Assembly: GCF_001625565.1 (NCBI RefSeq)
Contig: NZ_AUXS01000016.1
Span: 1-64,000 of the forward strand
Source: Pseudoalteromonas luteoviolacea NCIMB 1944
GTDB taxonomy: Bacteria; Pseudomonadota; Gammaproteobacteria; Enterobacterales; Alteromonadaceae
Direction: 5' to 3'
DNA: 64,000 nt
Part shown: piece after piece, positions 25,149-33,989 of the stretch
How the letters are laid out: each line of letters begins with the position of its first letter
How positions within the stretch are numbered: the first letter of the stretch is position 1
The notes under the pieces: generated by a model
The model's input: the letters and a program-made list of their open reading frames with translations, nothing else
What the model was told of the DNA's origin: nothing
Databases searched by the model: none
Made by a program: the position numbers and the translations under genes

Positions 25149-25736
25149 TTGCTAGAAGCGTTTTCAATAAATTCTATTTATCATGCAATTAGCTTTGTTA
25201 GCTTGCCAGTAATGATCATTGCTTTATTTGTTGGCTGGAAGAGTATCAATACTCGCTGCTTACTATTGATGTTGGTTGCACTTGAGTTAATGGATACTAT
25301 CTTTACTGAAATAGCCATCAGCTGGGGAAATTATTACTACCTATGTGTGTTTATAATTAGTTGGGCATATGTCTATGTTGTTTTTGCTCGAAGATTGATA
25401 GTTGCTAAACTTAAAAGTCGCAGCAGGCTTTGCAAAGACGTTTACGACCACTTCTATTTCACAAGACAAGAAGGAGCATTGCTTTTTGTCTATATATCCT
25501 ATGTATTTGTTACTTTTATCGCGCTAGTCGAGCTTGGTCTCTTCGTGTTGTACGTAATAGATTCATTTCCATACATTAGATATCTGTTTAGCCCCTTACT
25601 CACCTTCTTCTGCCTAATGGAAGCGATAGTGATCCTTTGGTTGGCCACGCGTACAGCACCGGTTGACGAGCATGTACTGGCAATGAAACATGCGCGGAAA
25701 ATGCGTAGAAACAACCATTCCGATAGACACAAGTAA
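25149..25736 (+). CDS. Island membrane protein, paralogue 4 (TTG start)
   Basis: A 195-aa family member with GWKSINTRCLLLMLV, RRLIVAKLKS, FTRQEGALLFVY and EAIVILWLATRTAPVDEH, ending in a basic tail. Like paralogue 3 it begins with TTG, preceded by AAAGG about 9 nt away, and lacks a dedicated regulator. The ~280-bp spacer before it carries the string AAAGGCCAAC twice (near 24980 and at its own ribosome site). It is the last gene of the AT-rich island; the next gene is on the other strand. Confidence 0.65.
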   Translation: MLEAFSINSIYHAISFVSLPVMIIALFVGWKSINTRCLLLMLVALELMDTIFTEIAISWGNYYYLCVFIISWAYVYVVFARRLIVAKLKSRSRLCKDVYDHFYFTRQEGALLFVYISYVFVTFIALVELGLFVLYVIDSFPYIRYLFSPLLTFFCLMEAIVILWLATRTAPVDEHVLAMKHARKMRRNNHSDRHK

Positions 25737-25748
25737 TACTTGAAGGCT

Positions 25749-26573
25749 TTAGTCTACGCCATAGCGCTGCTTATATTTTTGAATAATCTCTTCAATGCGT
25801 TGTCTGTTTTTTATAATGGCTAAATTGAGCTGCCTCAGTTGCGGCTCGCTCAGCATGCCTGGCCTGAGCATATAGTGAATAGGGTTGTCGTAAATTTTTA
25901 TGGTAGTAGCTCGAATCACCCCTTTATAATCTGCATCCTGAGTTAAATGAGCACCTGTTAAAATGTCTTCTACGGCATATTCTACCCGCTTGTGTTTAAT
26001 TAAATTAAAGCGTTCGTGGGCAAAGTTGGTTTCTACCACACAATCCTCACACGCCTTTCGAAAACCCTCAAAACCTTGCCCATAAACACTGCCTCGGCTA
26101 GTTGCAACCAAGTTGTTTTTTAGGTGTCGTAAAAGCGCAATGCTTGTTATTAAGCCGTCGTGCATCATGGTATCTGTATTGTCTTGATGTGCAAACAGCA
26201 ACATGACTTCTTGTCGATACGGCAAACTGAACTCGGCGTATTTTCGTCGGGATTGTGTAAAACTAGCCGCAGGGATCAGGTCAACTTTGTTTTCTTGAAA
26301 TTGCTTAAATGCGCGGCTTGAGGAAGGGAGCTCAACGTACTGCCAGCAAAACCCAGCCTCTTTTAATACCAGCTCAACAACTTCAACTTCTAACCCCTCA
26401 TAATGCCCGTTTACACGCTGTGAATATGGCGGCCAATTACCGCTGGTACTTACACGCAAGGTCTTTTCACAACTGTATGCGGCTCTGCTTAATGTTAAAG
26501 TTACTAACATCAGAGTAAGCACACACAAATTAATCATAAGTGCGCAGTAAAGTTTGCTCGTTGCCTTTATCAA
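25749..26573 (-). CDS. Periplasmic solute-binding protein, family 3 type
   Basis: A 274-aa exported protein with a signal peptide (hydrophobic core ILCVLTLMLVTL-like, cleavage near RAAYS). It has the amino-acid-binding fold: LRVSTSGNWPPYSQRVNGHYEGLEVEVVELV at the N-lobe and SSSRAFKQFQENKVDLIPAASFT in the first hinge region. Such proteins deliver amino acids to ABC importers or feed receptors, but no permease or ATPase adjoins. Many solitary members in this group of marine bacteria are of unknown role. The first possible start is TTG with AGG close by; an ATG 39 nt inside lacks a ribosome site. Confidence 0.8.
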   Translation of the reverse strand: MIKATSKLYCALMINLCVLTLMLVTLTLSRAAYSCEKTLRVSTSGNWPPYSQRVNGHYEGLEVEVVELVLKEAGFCWQYVELPSSSRAFKQFQENKVDLIPAASFTQSRRKYAEFSLPYRQEVMLLFAHQDNTDTMMHDGLITSIALLRHLKNNLVATSRGSVYGQGFEGFRKACEDCVVETNFAHERFNLIKHKRVEYAVEDILTGAHLTQDADYKGVIRATTIKIYDNPIHYMLRPGMLSEPQLRQLNLAIIKNRQRIEEIIQKYKQRYGVD

Positions 26574-26613
26574 TCTACCTGGTGCCTTGTTATTTATAAG
26601 CTTTTATCTAATC

Positions 26614-28137
26614 CTATCCTGTTTCGTAGCAACTAGGCTGTCTCGGGCACGCTGTCCCTCTGGTGCAAATGACTCGTACATCATTGTTGATCCCTCTGTC
26701 TATCCAATTGATGTTGAGAATTTTTGCTACGCTCATGAGCTGCTTTTTCAGATGCCATGGTACAACACTTGCGCCGCCTTGTTTAATACAAAGTGCCTGT
26801 AACTCTTGCACCACTTCATCGGCGCTTATCCCCTGTGCGTCAATTGCTGGATTTAGGTCTATGCCAGCACACAGTACATGGGCATTCTCTACAAGATCAT
26901 TTACCTTAAGTGACTCACAACAGTATAGATGAGGTTTACCATTTACATTGAGAATGGAGAGTTGTGCACTTGACTGCTGAGACTGGGCTACAAACTTTCT
27001 AAACACCGCCCAGTGCTGGCAGGGATCTTCAACGCTTCTCATATTCCCCCAAGGTAGAGGTATACCATTGCCACGATATACGGCTTTTAGTTTTCCGGGT
27101 AGATAGGCATCAAAGTAATGCCAATGCGGATATGGCGACACAACAGTCATACGGCGCATCGCAACAGACGGTGAAATATTTAAATGCTGGTGAATGTCTA
27201 TTTCATAACCATATGAGTCGAGCAACTGCCGATAGGCAACTTTTGGACACAGTAAAGCGCCTGCAAAAAAGCTTGACTCAAAATCATGCCAAGCCGTTAG
27301 AATATCCTGCGCGTTGGGTGTAGTGTCTGAAGCTGGTAGCACTGCGGTATTAAAGCCACCTGTTCGCAACACGCAGCGCAGTCCTTTGAGTTCGTGCAAC
27401 ACACTATGGCCAATGTGCACAGCTAAGTCATATTTTAGTCTTGCAGGGTTTTTCTCAAGCAGGCGGTTTACATGTACCACGTTGGGCTCTTCGAAATAAG
27501 AGGTGATCAAGTGATTAAAGACATGCCCACTGTCATCCATCACTTCATTTGGGACTTCATCATACCAGCTCAGTTTCAGACCGTGCTTTTTTATCAACAC
27601 CATGAGGTCTTCAACACTTAAATAGAGATTTTTATCTCCAACTTCGTCGGCGGCGCGCTCCAGATCAGGAAAGTGGTTTTGATGGTGCTCTTGATGAGCT
27701 CGGATCAAAAGGTGGGCAAACTGTCTACCACTGATCCCCGTTTGCGAAAGCATCTCTGGTATCGCAATTTGTAGTATGTCGTTAGAAAATAAAAAATTTG
27801 GCTCTAGTGCCATCCCCTCAATCCCACCAGAGCGGCCTTTTTGTGGGGTGATGGCATCGGGCTCGGGATCTGTGTCTAAAAACCACGATAGTGGCTTTTG
27901 AAACACTTCAGCAAAGTTCTCTAACATGTCACTACTTGGCGTGCGTTTACCGCGCTCAATCATGGACAAATATGACACTGAAGGCGCTGTGTGCGGATCT
28001 ACTCGGATACACCGAGCAGACAAATCTTCTAGCGTTAAATGGTTACGTTTTCGGAGGTTGCGGATCTTGGTACCGAGAAAGTGAGACTTACGCATCAGCT
28101 CTGAGCTTTTTTTCATTTTAATACCAATCCTTCTCAT
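26614..28137 (-). CDS. Xre-family regulator with ImmA/IrrE-like and C-terminal Cys domain
   Basis: A 507-aa regulator. Residues ~20-85 are an Xre HTH (IRNLRKRNHLTLEDLSARC...SYLSMIERGKRTPS). The middle part has an M78/ImmA-like stretch (LAVHIGHSVLHEL ~245) whose HExxH is not intact. The C-terminal end carries a cysteine group (CTRGTACPRQPSCYETG). The layout resembles RamB/ScfR-type regulators of acetate, propionate and glyoxylate metabolism, and I believe the DUF3612 group of Vibrio/Pseudoalteromonas. It is divergent from a malate-synthase-like gene, matching that role. Starts at the first ATG or at an ATG seven codons later (AAGGA ~11 nt upstream) are both possible. Confidence 0.8.
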   Translation of the reverse strand: MRRIGIKMKKSSELMRKSHFLGTKIRNLRKRNHLTLEDLSARCIRVDPHTAPSVSYLSMIERGKRTPSSDMLENFAEVFQKPLSWFLDTDPEPDAITPQKGRSGGIEGMALEPNFLFSNDILQIAIPEMLSQTGISGRQFAHLLIRAHQEHHQNHFPDLERAADEVGDKNLYLSVEDLMVLIKKHGLKLSWYDEVPNEVMDDSGHVFNHLITSYFEEPNVVHVNRLLEKNPARLKYDLAVHIGHSVLHELKGLRCVLRTGGFNTAVLPASDTTPNAQDILTAWHDFESSFFAGALLCPKVAYRQLLDSYGYEIDIHQHLNISPSVAMRRMTVVSPYPHWHYFDAYLPGKLKAVYRGNGIPLPWGNMRSVEDPCQHWAVFRKFVAQSQQSSAQLSILNVNGKPHLYCCESLKVNDLVENAHVLCAGIDLNPAIDAQGISADEVVQELQALCIKQGGASVVPWHLKKQLMSVAKILNINWIDRGINNDVRVICTRGTACPRQPSCYETG

Positions 28138-28210
28138 TTAAGCGACTTTAGTCAATTTTATCGACATTTTTACTACATGTTCATGATATAAAAGAGCATA
28201 AATTCGACCA

Positions 28211-28258
28211 TTTTACAACAAGAGGTCTGACCAGATTTTGTAAAATTTACACTGTAAA
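28211..28258. promoter_or_regulatory. Candidate operator cluster of the divergent regulator
   Basis: The ~245-bp divergent spacer carries TTTACACTGTAAA (28246-28258), a perfect 6+1+6 palindrome, next to TTTTGTAAAA (28237) and TTTTACAAC (28211). All share TGTAAA/TTTACA half-sites, so I infer binding by the adjacent Xre-family regulator. Confidence 0.55.
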
Positions 28259-28383
28259 ATTCTTTTTGTGAAATTTATTGATAATTTTTTATACACTGAA
28301 ATTGTAGTCAATTAATCAGCACACGTTATGTGACAACCGTAACGTTTCACAACAATTTAATTTCGGTAACTGGGGATACATCA

Positions 28384-28869
28384 ATGAAAGCACAACTTCA
28401 AACTACACCACCACTAAGTGAAGAATGTCAGAAGCTCGTTATTGCAAAACAATTTTTAGATCAACACTGCCCGCTCGAATTTGGCTCTCATACTCAAGTC
28501 AGTGCTTACGTTGTTTATTACAACCACTTAATGGTGTTTTTTGCGGATGGACAGCACTGCGGACTGAAAAACACCAAACAATTTGTTGCCCTTTGTGGCC
28601 ACAAAGAAGCACCATCTACCATCTTATTGCAAAAAGACGATGGCTTGCACATTGAACTAAGTTTTAACATCGCTGGTGATACCGGAAAATATGACAAAGC
28701 CCATATTAATGATGTGCAATACGAAACACCTTTTAGCGCCATCGACACGCAAAACCGCAAGCATACTAAATTGTGGATGAGCTTTATTGACGGTGTTCAA
28801 CACACTTTGCTCGAAGAGTCGCGTTGCAAATGCTACCGCAGCAAAAATGGTGAAGATTACGAAATCTAA
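28384..28869 (+). CDS. Stand-alone malate synthase G-like domain
   Basis: A 161-aa protein that aligns by eye with one internal part of malate synthase G (GlcB). The PLEFGSHTQVSAYVVYYNHLMVFFADGQHCGLKNTKQFVAL run matches the GS-x-x-DV...GLK-P-QF region. ILLQKDDGLHIELSF...GKYDKAHINDVQYE matches the GLHIEI...GK-DKAGVKDVVLE region of the full enzyme. The catalytic barrel and its Arg/Asp residues are absent, so it cannot be a working malate synthase alone. It could be a regulatory or ligand-binding offshoot; no remnants of the rest of glcB flank it. The ATG lies 54 nt inside a longer frame and starts the conserved part. Confidence 0.6.
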   Translation: MKAQLQTTPPLSEECQKLVIAKQFLDQHCPLEFGSHTQVSAYVVYYNHLMVFFADGQHCGLKNTKQFVALCGHKEAPSTILLQKDDGLHIELSFNIAGDTGKYDKAHINDVQYETPFSAIDTQNRKHTKLWMSFIDGVQHTLLEESRCKCYRSKNGEDYEI

Positions 28870-29079
28870 GCCTCAACTTTAAAATTTCTTGCTTTTATTC
28901 GCTGTGAATTTTTATCTTGGCCACAATACAACTTGTGGCCAAATGTGAATACTTACTCGCATCAAATCCATATTTTTTCAATGCTTACACCCGTATCGCA
29001 CTATTTCATTTCATGCATTCAGATTAATTTCAGCTAATCTCAATATAATCGCGCACCAATTTAACTGCGACGGGTGATC

Positions 29080-31239
29080 ATGAATAAACTATTCAACTGG
29101 ATAAAAAGTATGAACTGGATGCTATGGGCATTGATCCTTGGCATAGCAACAGGACTTATTTTTGGTGAGCGAGTTGCGTTTTTAAAACCAATTGGCGAAG
29201 GCTTTGTCAGCCTTATGCAAATCACTATCTTTCCTTACATCGTGGTCAGTCTGGTTGTGGGGTTAGGTAAATTCAGCCCAGATCAGGTTAAAACCGTGCT
29301 GGCCAAAGCCGCCATTACCATGGTTGCACTTTGGGTGATTGGCCTTGCGGTGATCTGGTGCTTTACCCTGACCTTGCCAAGCCATGACGCTGGGACTTTT
29401 TTCTCACCTGCGCTGGTAGCACAAGCGCCTGATGTCAATTTCGTCCAACAGTATATCCCGTCAAACCCTTTCGCTTCTATGGCTGACGGAAATGTACCTG
29501 CGCTGGTTATATTTTGTATTGCACTGGGTTTGGCACTGATCTCCAATGGCCGAAAAAACCAATTACTCGATGTGCTTGAAGTCGTCGGGCAAGGCTTAAC
29601 TGTGATGTCGAAAAAAGTGATTAAATTCTTCCCTATAGGTATCTTTTCGATGACTGCCAGTACAGCAGGTACTATAGGCCAAGAAGAGCTCAGTAATTTA
29701 CAAATTTACTTAGTTTTGGTCATTTGCTTAGGCTTTTACCTCATGTTTGCCTTATTGCCAATGCTTGTTGCGGCGCTTACGCCTGTTAAATATCGAGACT
29801 TAATCAAAGTCATGCGCAATGCGTGGATCACCGCATTTAGTACAGGAAATGTCTTCATCGTGCTACCCGTTATCACCGAGGGCATTAAATCGCACTTACA
29901 AAAAATTAAACGCAGTGATGAAGAGTCTGATCACATTGCTGAAGTGTTAGTTCCCATCGCTTATACGTTCCCAAGCTTGGGCAAGCTTACAACCCTGATG
30001 TTTGTTACATTTGCAGCTTGGCTGACGGGTAATCCCATTACCCTAGAGCAGATCCCCAATGTCACGCTTTCAGCCATGCTCAGTTATTTTGCCAATGTAC
30101 ACATAGCTATTCCCTATATGCTGGATAGCCTAAAAATTCCAGCCGACAGTTATCAGCTTTATTTGTCGATGTCGGTGTTAACTGCCAAAGTGGTATCACC
30201 AACAACCGTTGTTTATATCTTTGCGGTCACACTATTGTGCATCTTTTACAATAAACAGCAGCTGCATTTAAAGCGTATCCGCTCGCTGTACTACCTCACT
30301 CTATTGTCAGCATTTTTACCTGCTTTTATGGTGCTTAGCTTCACTACCAACAACTACTTGGCACAAAGCACAAAAGGTGCTGATGACGTGATTGCTAACA
30401 TGATAGTGTCTGATCAAGTGCCCAATGACGTGCTCAATCACGTGCCAAAAGCTTACCAAAGCGGCGAGCTGTCATTGACCAATATCGACATCATTAAAAA
30501 ACGTAATGTATTGCGTGTCGGTTACTTAGTCGACAACGTACCCTTTAGTTATTTCAACCAAAAAGATGAACTGGTAGGTTTTGACATAGGCCTTGCCCAT
30601 AAATTAGCGGCCGACTTACAAGTAAAGGTGGAGTTTATTCCATTTAAAAAACATCAACTGGCAGAATACCTGAGTAAGGGGTACTTTGACATCGCCATGT
30701 CGGGATTAGAAATGAGCGTTATAGATTTAAGTACTGTTCGCTTTACTAACCCGGTTTTAGAACTACAGCTGGCTTTGGTTGCCAAAGATCACCGGCTCAA
30801 AGAGTTTGCTACTAAAGAGCAGGTATTAACAAAAGACAATCTTAGCCTAGCCCATGTGGAGTATCAGCCGCTGATGCGCGATGTGGCCAACAAGTATAAG
30901 CAGATCCGCGTCAAACAACTTGGCAATCACCAAGCATTCTTTGAGAAAAGCAGTGACTTCGATGCGCTGGTTATCAGTGCAGAGGCAGGGTTTGCGTGGA
31001 GTATGTTTTACCCAGAATATGGTGTGGTGGTACCAAAAGGTGCTGAGCTTAAGTACCCGGTTGGGTTTGCCGTCGCTAAGCGCAATGTGGATATTCTCAA
31101 TTACGTCAACACATGGCTGGCAATTCAGCAAAGCAAAGGGACTATTCAAAGCAGCTATGATTACTGGATTTTGGGCAAAGGAACTCAAAATAAAGCGCAT
31201 AGATGGTCGCTATTAGATGAATTTGCTGAACAAAATTAA
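29080..31239 (+). CDS. Dicarboxylate/amino-acid symporter fused to a solute-binding domain
   Basis: A 719-aa fusion. Residues ~1-410 are a sodium:dicarboxylate symporter (SDF/DAACS) with about eight membrane segments (ILGIATGLIFGERV near the start; FSTGNVFIVLPVITEG and FPSLGKLTTLMFVTF in the transport core). Residues ~470-715 are a family 3 periplasmic binding domain (RNVLRVGYLVDNVPFSYF, FDIGLAHKLAADLQVKVEFIPF) tethered after the last helix. Members of the transporter family normally have no binding protein. The usual NMDGT motif of the SDF core is not evident, so the cargo may be unusual. The ATG follows GGGTG; a GTG two codons upstream is the alternative. Confidence 0.88.
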   Translation: MNKLFNWIKSMNWMLWALILGIATGLIFGERVAFLKPIGEGFVSLMQITIFPYIVVSLVVGLGKFSPDQVKTVLAKAAITMVALWVIGLAVIWCFTLTLPSHDAGTFFSPALVAQAPDVNFVQQYIPSNPFASMADGNVPALVIFCIALGLALISNGRKNQLLDVLEVVGQGLTVMSKKVIKFFPIGIFSMTASTAGTIGQEELSNLQIYLVLVICLGFYLMFALLPMLVAALTPVKYRDLIKVMRNAWITAFSTGNVFIVLPVITEGIKSHLQKIKRSDEESDHIAEVLVPIAYTFPSLGKLTTLMFVTFAAWLTGNPITLEQIPNVTLSAMLSYFANVHIAIPYMLDSLKIPADSYQLYLSMSVLTAKVVSPTTVVYIFAVTLLCIFYNKQQLHLKRIRSLYYLTLLSAFLPAFMVLSFTTNNYLAQSTKGADDVIANMIVSDQVPNDVLNHVPKAYQSGELSLTNIDIIKKRNVLRVGYLVDNVPFSYFNQKDELVGFDIGLAHKLAADLQVKVEFIPFKKHQLAEYLSKGYFDIAMSGLEMSVIDLSTVRFTNPVLELQLALVAKDHRLKEFATKEQVLTKDNLSLAHVEYQPLMRDVANKYKQIRVKQLGNHQAFFEKSSDFDALVISAEAGFAWSMFYPEYGVVVPKGAELKYPVGFAVAKRNVDILNYVNTWLAIQQSKGTIQSSYDYWILGKGTQNKAHRWSLLDEFAEQN

Positions 31240-31250
31240 ACACATCGAAT

Positions 31251-31278
31251 AAGCGCCAGTCATTGCTGGCGCTTTTTT
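31251..31278 (+). terminator. Rho-independent terminator
   Basis: GCGCCAG and CTGGCGC form a 7-bp stem with a 6-nt loop followed by TTTTTT, 13 nt after the symporter-fusion stop. Confidence 0.9.
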
Positions 31279-31312
31279 ATTTTGACTCAGGCGTGTTAAT
31301 CAACGTAATTGA

Positions 31313-31693
31313 CTAAACGTACACTTGGACAAACCAAAATACGCTCAACGATAATTGTAAAGTGATCGCGGCCAACAACTTAAGTTGAAAAGACCACTTG
31401 CTGGTTTTATGTTGCGTAAAATGCATCGTCAAATGCGTGGTACAATGCAGTGCCAACATGGACAGTACAATCAGTGTTTTTTCAGAGATCCTACGCGCAT
31501 CTTTTTTTGCATTGTGTTTGTCTTTATAAAACCCTAAATACATCACAATATTTGCAATAACCAACCCGGCAACAAGCCCCATCAATAAGACAGGGTCGCC
31601 ACTCACCATAGGTACTACCAACATACCCAATGCACACAAAGAGATAGCAACCCCACACTTACTAATAAACATAATCAAAGTATTAAAAAGCAC
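31313..31693 (-). CDS. Small four-TM membrane protein, unknown
   Basis: A 126-aa hydrophobic protein with about four membrane helices (residues ~8-28, 33-53, 72-88, 105-125) and a basic loop KDKHNAKKDARR between helices 2 and 3, which should face the cytoplasm. Several histidines cluster at helix 3 (LHCTTHLTMHFTQH). The GTG start has GGGAG about 5 nt upstream; an ATG seven codons inside is the alternative. No family recognised. It follows the FAN1-like gene's strand but lies downstream of that gene's stop. Confidence 0.55.
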   Translation of the reverse strand: MLFNTLIMFISKCGVAISLCALGMLVVPMVSGDPVLLMGLVAGLVIANIVMYLGFYKDKHNAKKDARRISEKTLIVLSMLALHCTTHLTMHFTQHKTSKWSFQLKLLAAITLQLSLSVFWFVQVYV

Positions 31694-31735
31694 GGTGTCT
31701 CCCAGTAATAACTCTATCTAGTTGTGAATTCATAG

Positions 31736-33922
31736 CTATTGTGTGTCCTCTTGCTGCTTATCCTTGGTATTTTCGCTCGCTTCTATACGCCGCTGATTAA
31801 TTAAATTAAATAGCTCAACGGTTGCCAATGCATCATTGAGTGCTCTGTGATGTCCATTCAACTCTATGTTCAATGCTTGGCAAATTTTACCCAATGAATA
31901 AGAAGCGTGACCCGGCAGCCATTTTCTACCCAATTGCACAGTGCATAGTTTCGCTCTTTTAAACGGCCGCTCTAAGTGCGCAAACTCTGCTTTGATAAAG
32001 CCATAATCAAAGTTAACATTGTGTGCTACAAAAATAGCTTCTCGGCCAAATGCGTCAATATCATCAACAACTTCACTGAACACAGGAGCATTAATGACCA
32101 TTTCATTATCAATACCTGTAAGCTCTGTTATGTATCTTGGGATCCGCCTCTGAGGGTTAATTAGGCTATGCCACTGCCCCACTATTTTGCCATTTACTAC
32201 CTTTACCATGGCGATTTCGGTGATCTTATCATGCTCCTTTTTGCCGCCAGTGGTTTCAATATCAACAATGACGTAGGGTTGCTCTGGCTGAACCTGCCAC
32301 TGGACGGTTTGCACGCTCACGTCAAACCCTGACTCAATCAGCTTTTTAATCGTGATCAATTGATTACGACGCAAACTATCCCCAGGAGCTTTGACTTCAA
32401 TGAATTTGACGCCTTGCTGGCACAACATTAGATCAGGATATCCATCTTTTAACCCATTGAAATCTTTACTCATCGCACGCAAATGCGCACGCACGGCATC
32501 GATAGGTGCATGTTTTGCAAATTCAAACAATTGAGCGAGGCAATCAGGATGCCAGAACATCAATCTGCTGTGTTGGTTGAATTTGTCAGCAGCTTGTTTT
32601 ATCAGCCAGTTTAATAATTGGGTATTGTCGATAAACGTGGTAAGTCGCTGTTCAATTTCGGTTTCAAATACGTTATAAAACGAATTGTCTTTGAGGCACT
32701 TTGGGGTGTGCTCAAATTCATTGGAAAACGCATTTCGTTCATCTTCGAATAATTCGTGCCAAAAGCTTAAACAAAATAAGGCCCGCCATAGCATATTTTC
32801 ACAGTGATAAGCATTTACATTAGCCCGTCCATAGTGTTCGATTAGCCCTTGCTCTACATAACCAACAAATGCTTCATCAAGACAAATGGGTTGACCACTT
32901 GCACGCAGCATATCGGTTAGTAGCGAAGTTCGCTTTTCAGTAAACTTGAGCCGATAAAAGTCCTCCGCGAAAAATAACAGTTGCTCGTCACCTGGCGCGT
33001 CTAATAGCTGTTCTATCAGCTCTTTGCATTTTTCATGTTCGCCTTTGGCATACAGTGATCTAATGTATTTCTCCTGCGCTTTGGGGTGTGCACTTAATGT
33101 CAATAATGAATCACTCAGAACAGCATCGTGATCAATCACCAAATTGGCCAATTTATAGCACAAATGATCGTATTTAAGCTTTGCCAATAACCCCATCGGA
33201 CTGGTGTAACTTTGTTTAATGATGTTGTCAGCTAACTCCAAAAGCGATTGTTGTGGCAAAGTTTTTAAATCGTTGTATAGGTTGCAATACAAAAATGCAC
33301 TTTGTGCTTCTTCTTTCGACTCAAAATGCGCATTGCCTTGCACTCGTTGTCGATGGGTTTGCATTACGCCCAAATCCCGCATTGAAAACTGCGACAATGC
33401 GCCTCCTAACTTACCAAAAAAAATAAACAGAAAATAAGCTAAGTCAGATTTAAACGTAGAGGTAAAGTAGCCAGATAATATGGCAGAGGGAGCAACTTTA
33501 ATGCTCGCAAGTTGACCGCATATATACTCGTGCCAAATAGCTTTTTTGGCAGACTTAATTGGCAGTTCTTGAAGCTCAAGCTCCTTCGCCAGCGCCATTA
33601 GTTGAGATTTATTTAGCTCAGATATCAACGTACTTAACATGGCTGGGTCTTGTGCCCGAGTGAGCCAACTCTGCTCATTTAATAGCTGATAGGCGCCAGG
33701 ATAGTCGTCTATTTCGTCATAAACTAACTCTTCACTGCAAACAAAATGACGTTTTCGATTAACAACCCGAATCAGTAAACACTGCGCATCTTGCGGCAAT
33801 AACTTAAAGGCATTCAGTTTAGTACGCTGCGCGTCACTTATTAGATGCCAACTGGTTTGCTCTAAGTAATCTAACAGTTCAAAAAAATGTGTTAGATAGT
33901 ATTTCTCGGGCAGCGTTTTCAA
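31736..33922 (-). CDS. FAN1-like VRR-NUC nuclease fused to DEDDh exonuclease
   Basis: A 728-aa two-nuclease fusion. The first ~480 residues are the HTH/SAP/helical-repeat region of bacterial FAN1-type proteins. Residues ~490-545 are the VRR-NUC domain with its PD...EVK core (GYPDLML, FIEVKAPGDSLRRNQ). Residues ~550-710 are a DnaQ-type 3'-5' exonuclease with all motifs: VDIETTGG (D, E), HNVNFDYGF (D) and HRALNDALAT (H, D). FAN1-type enzymes cut 5' flaps and unhook interstrand crosslinks; a linked 3'-5' exonuclease would trim ends. The start is TTG with AGG about 8 nt upstream. Confidence 0.88.
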   Translation of the reverse strand: MKTLPEKYYLTHFFELLDYLEQTSWHLISDAQRTKLNAFKLLPQDAQCLLIRVVNRKRHFVCSEELVYDEIDDYPGAYQLLNEQSWLTRAQDPAMLSTLISELNKSQLMALAKELELQELPIKSAKKAIWHEYICGQLASIKVAPSAILSGYFTSTFKSDLAYFLFIFFGKLGGALSQFSMRDLGVMQTHRQRVQGNAHFESKEEAQSAFLYCNLYNDLKTLPQQSLLELADNIIKQSYTSPMGLLAKLKYDHLCYKLANLVIDHDAVLSDSLLTLSAHPKAQEKYIRSLYAKGEHEKCKELIEQLLDAPGDEQLLFFAEDFYRLKFTEKRTSLLTDMLRASGQPICLDEAFVGYVEQGLIEHYGRANVNAYHCENMLWRALFCLSFWHELFEDERNAFSNEFEHTPKCLKDNSFYNVFETEIEQRLTTFIDNTQLLNWLIKQAADKFNQHSRLMFWHPDCLAQLFEFAKHAPIDAVRAHLRAMSKDFNGLKDGYPDLMLCQQGVKFIEVKAPGDSLRRNQLITIKKLIESGFDVSVQTVQWQVQPEQPYVIVDIETTGGKKEHDKITEIAMVKVVNGKIVGQWHSLINPQRRIPRYITELTGIDNEMVINAPVFSEVVDDIDAFGREAIFVAHNVNFDYGFIKAEFAHLERPFKRAKLCTVQLGRKWLPGHASYSLGKICQALNIELNGHHRALNDALATVELFNLINQRRIEASENTKDKQQEDTQ

Positions 33923-33989
33923 AACATAAACCTGTATATTTAGACAGTGTTTAAATATGCCAAAATTAAGGTCAATTAGCTATCTATTT

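Noticed and set aside
28917..28942. Perfect hairpin TTGGCCACAA/TTGTGGCCAA after the malate-synthase-like gene as a terminator
   Set aside because: No T run follows on the coding strand; it may stabilise mRNA, but the terminator call is not supported.
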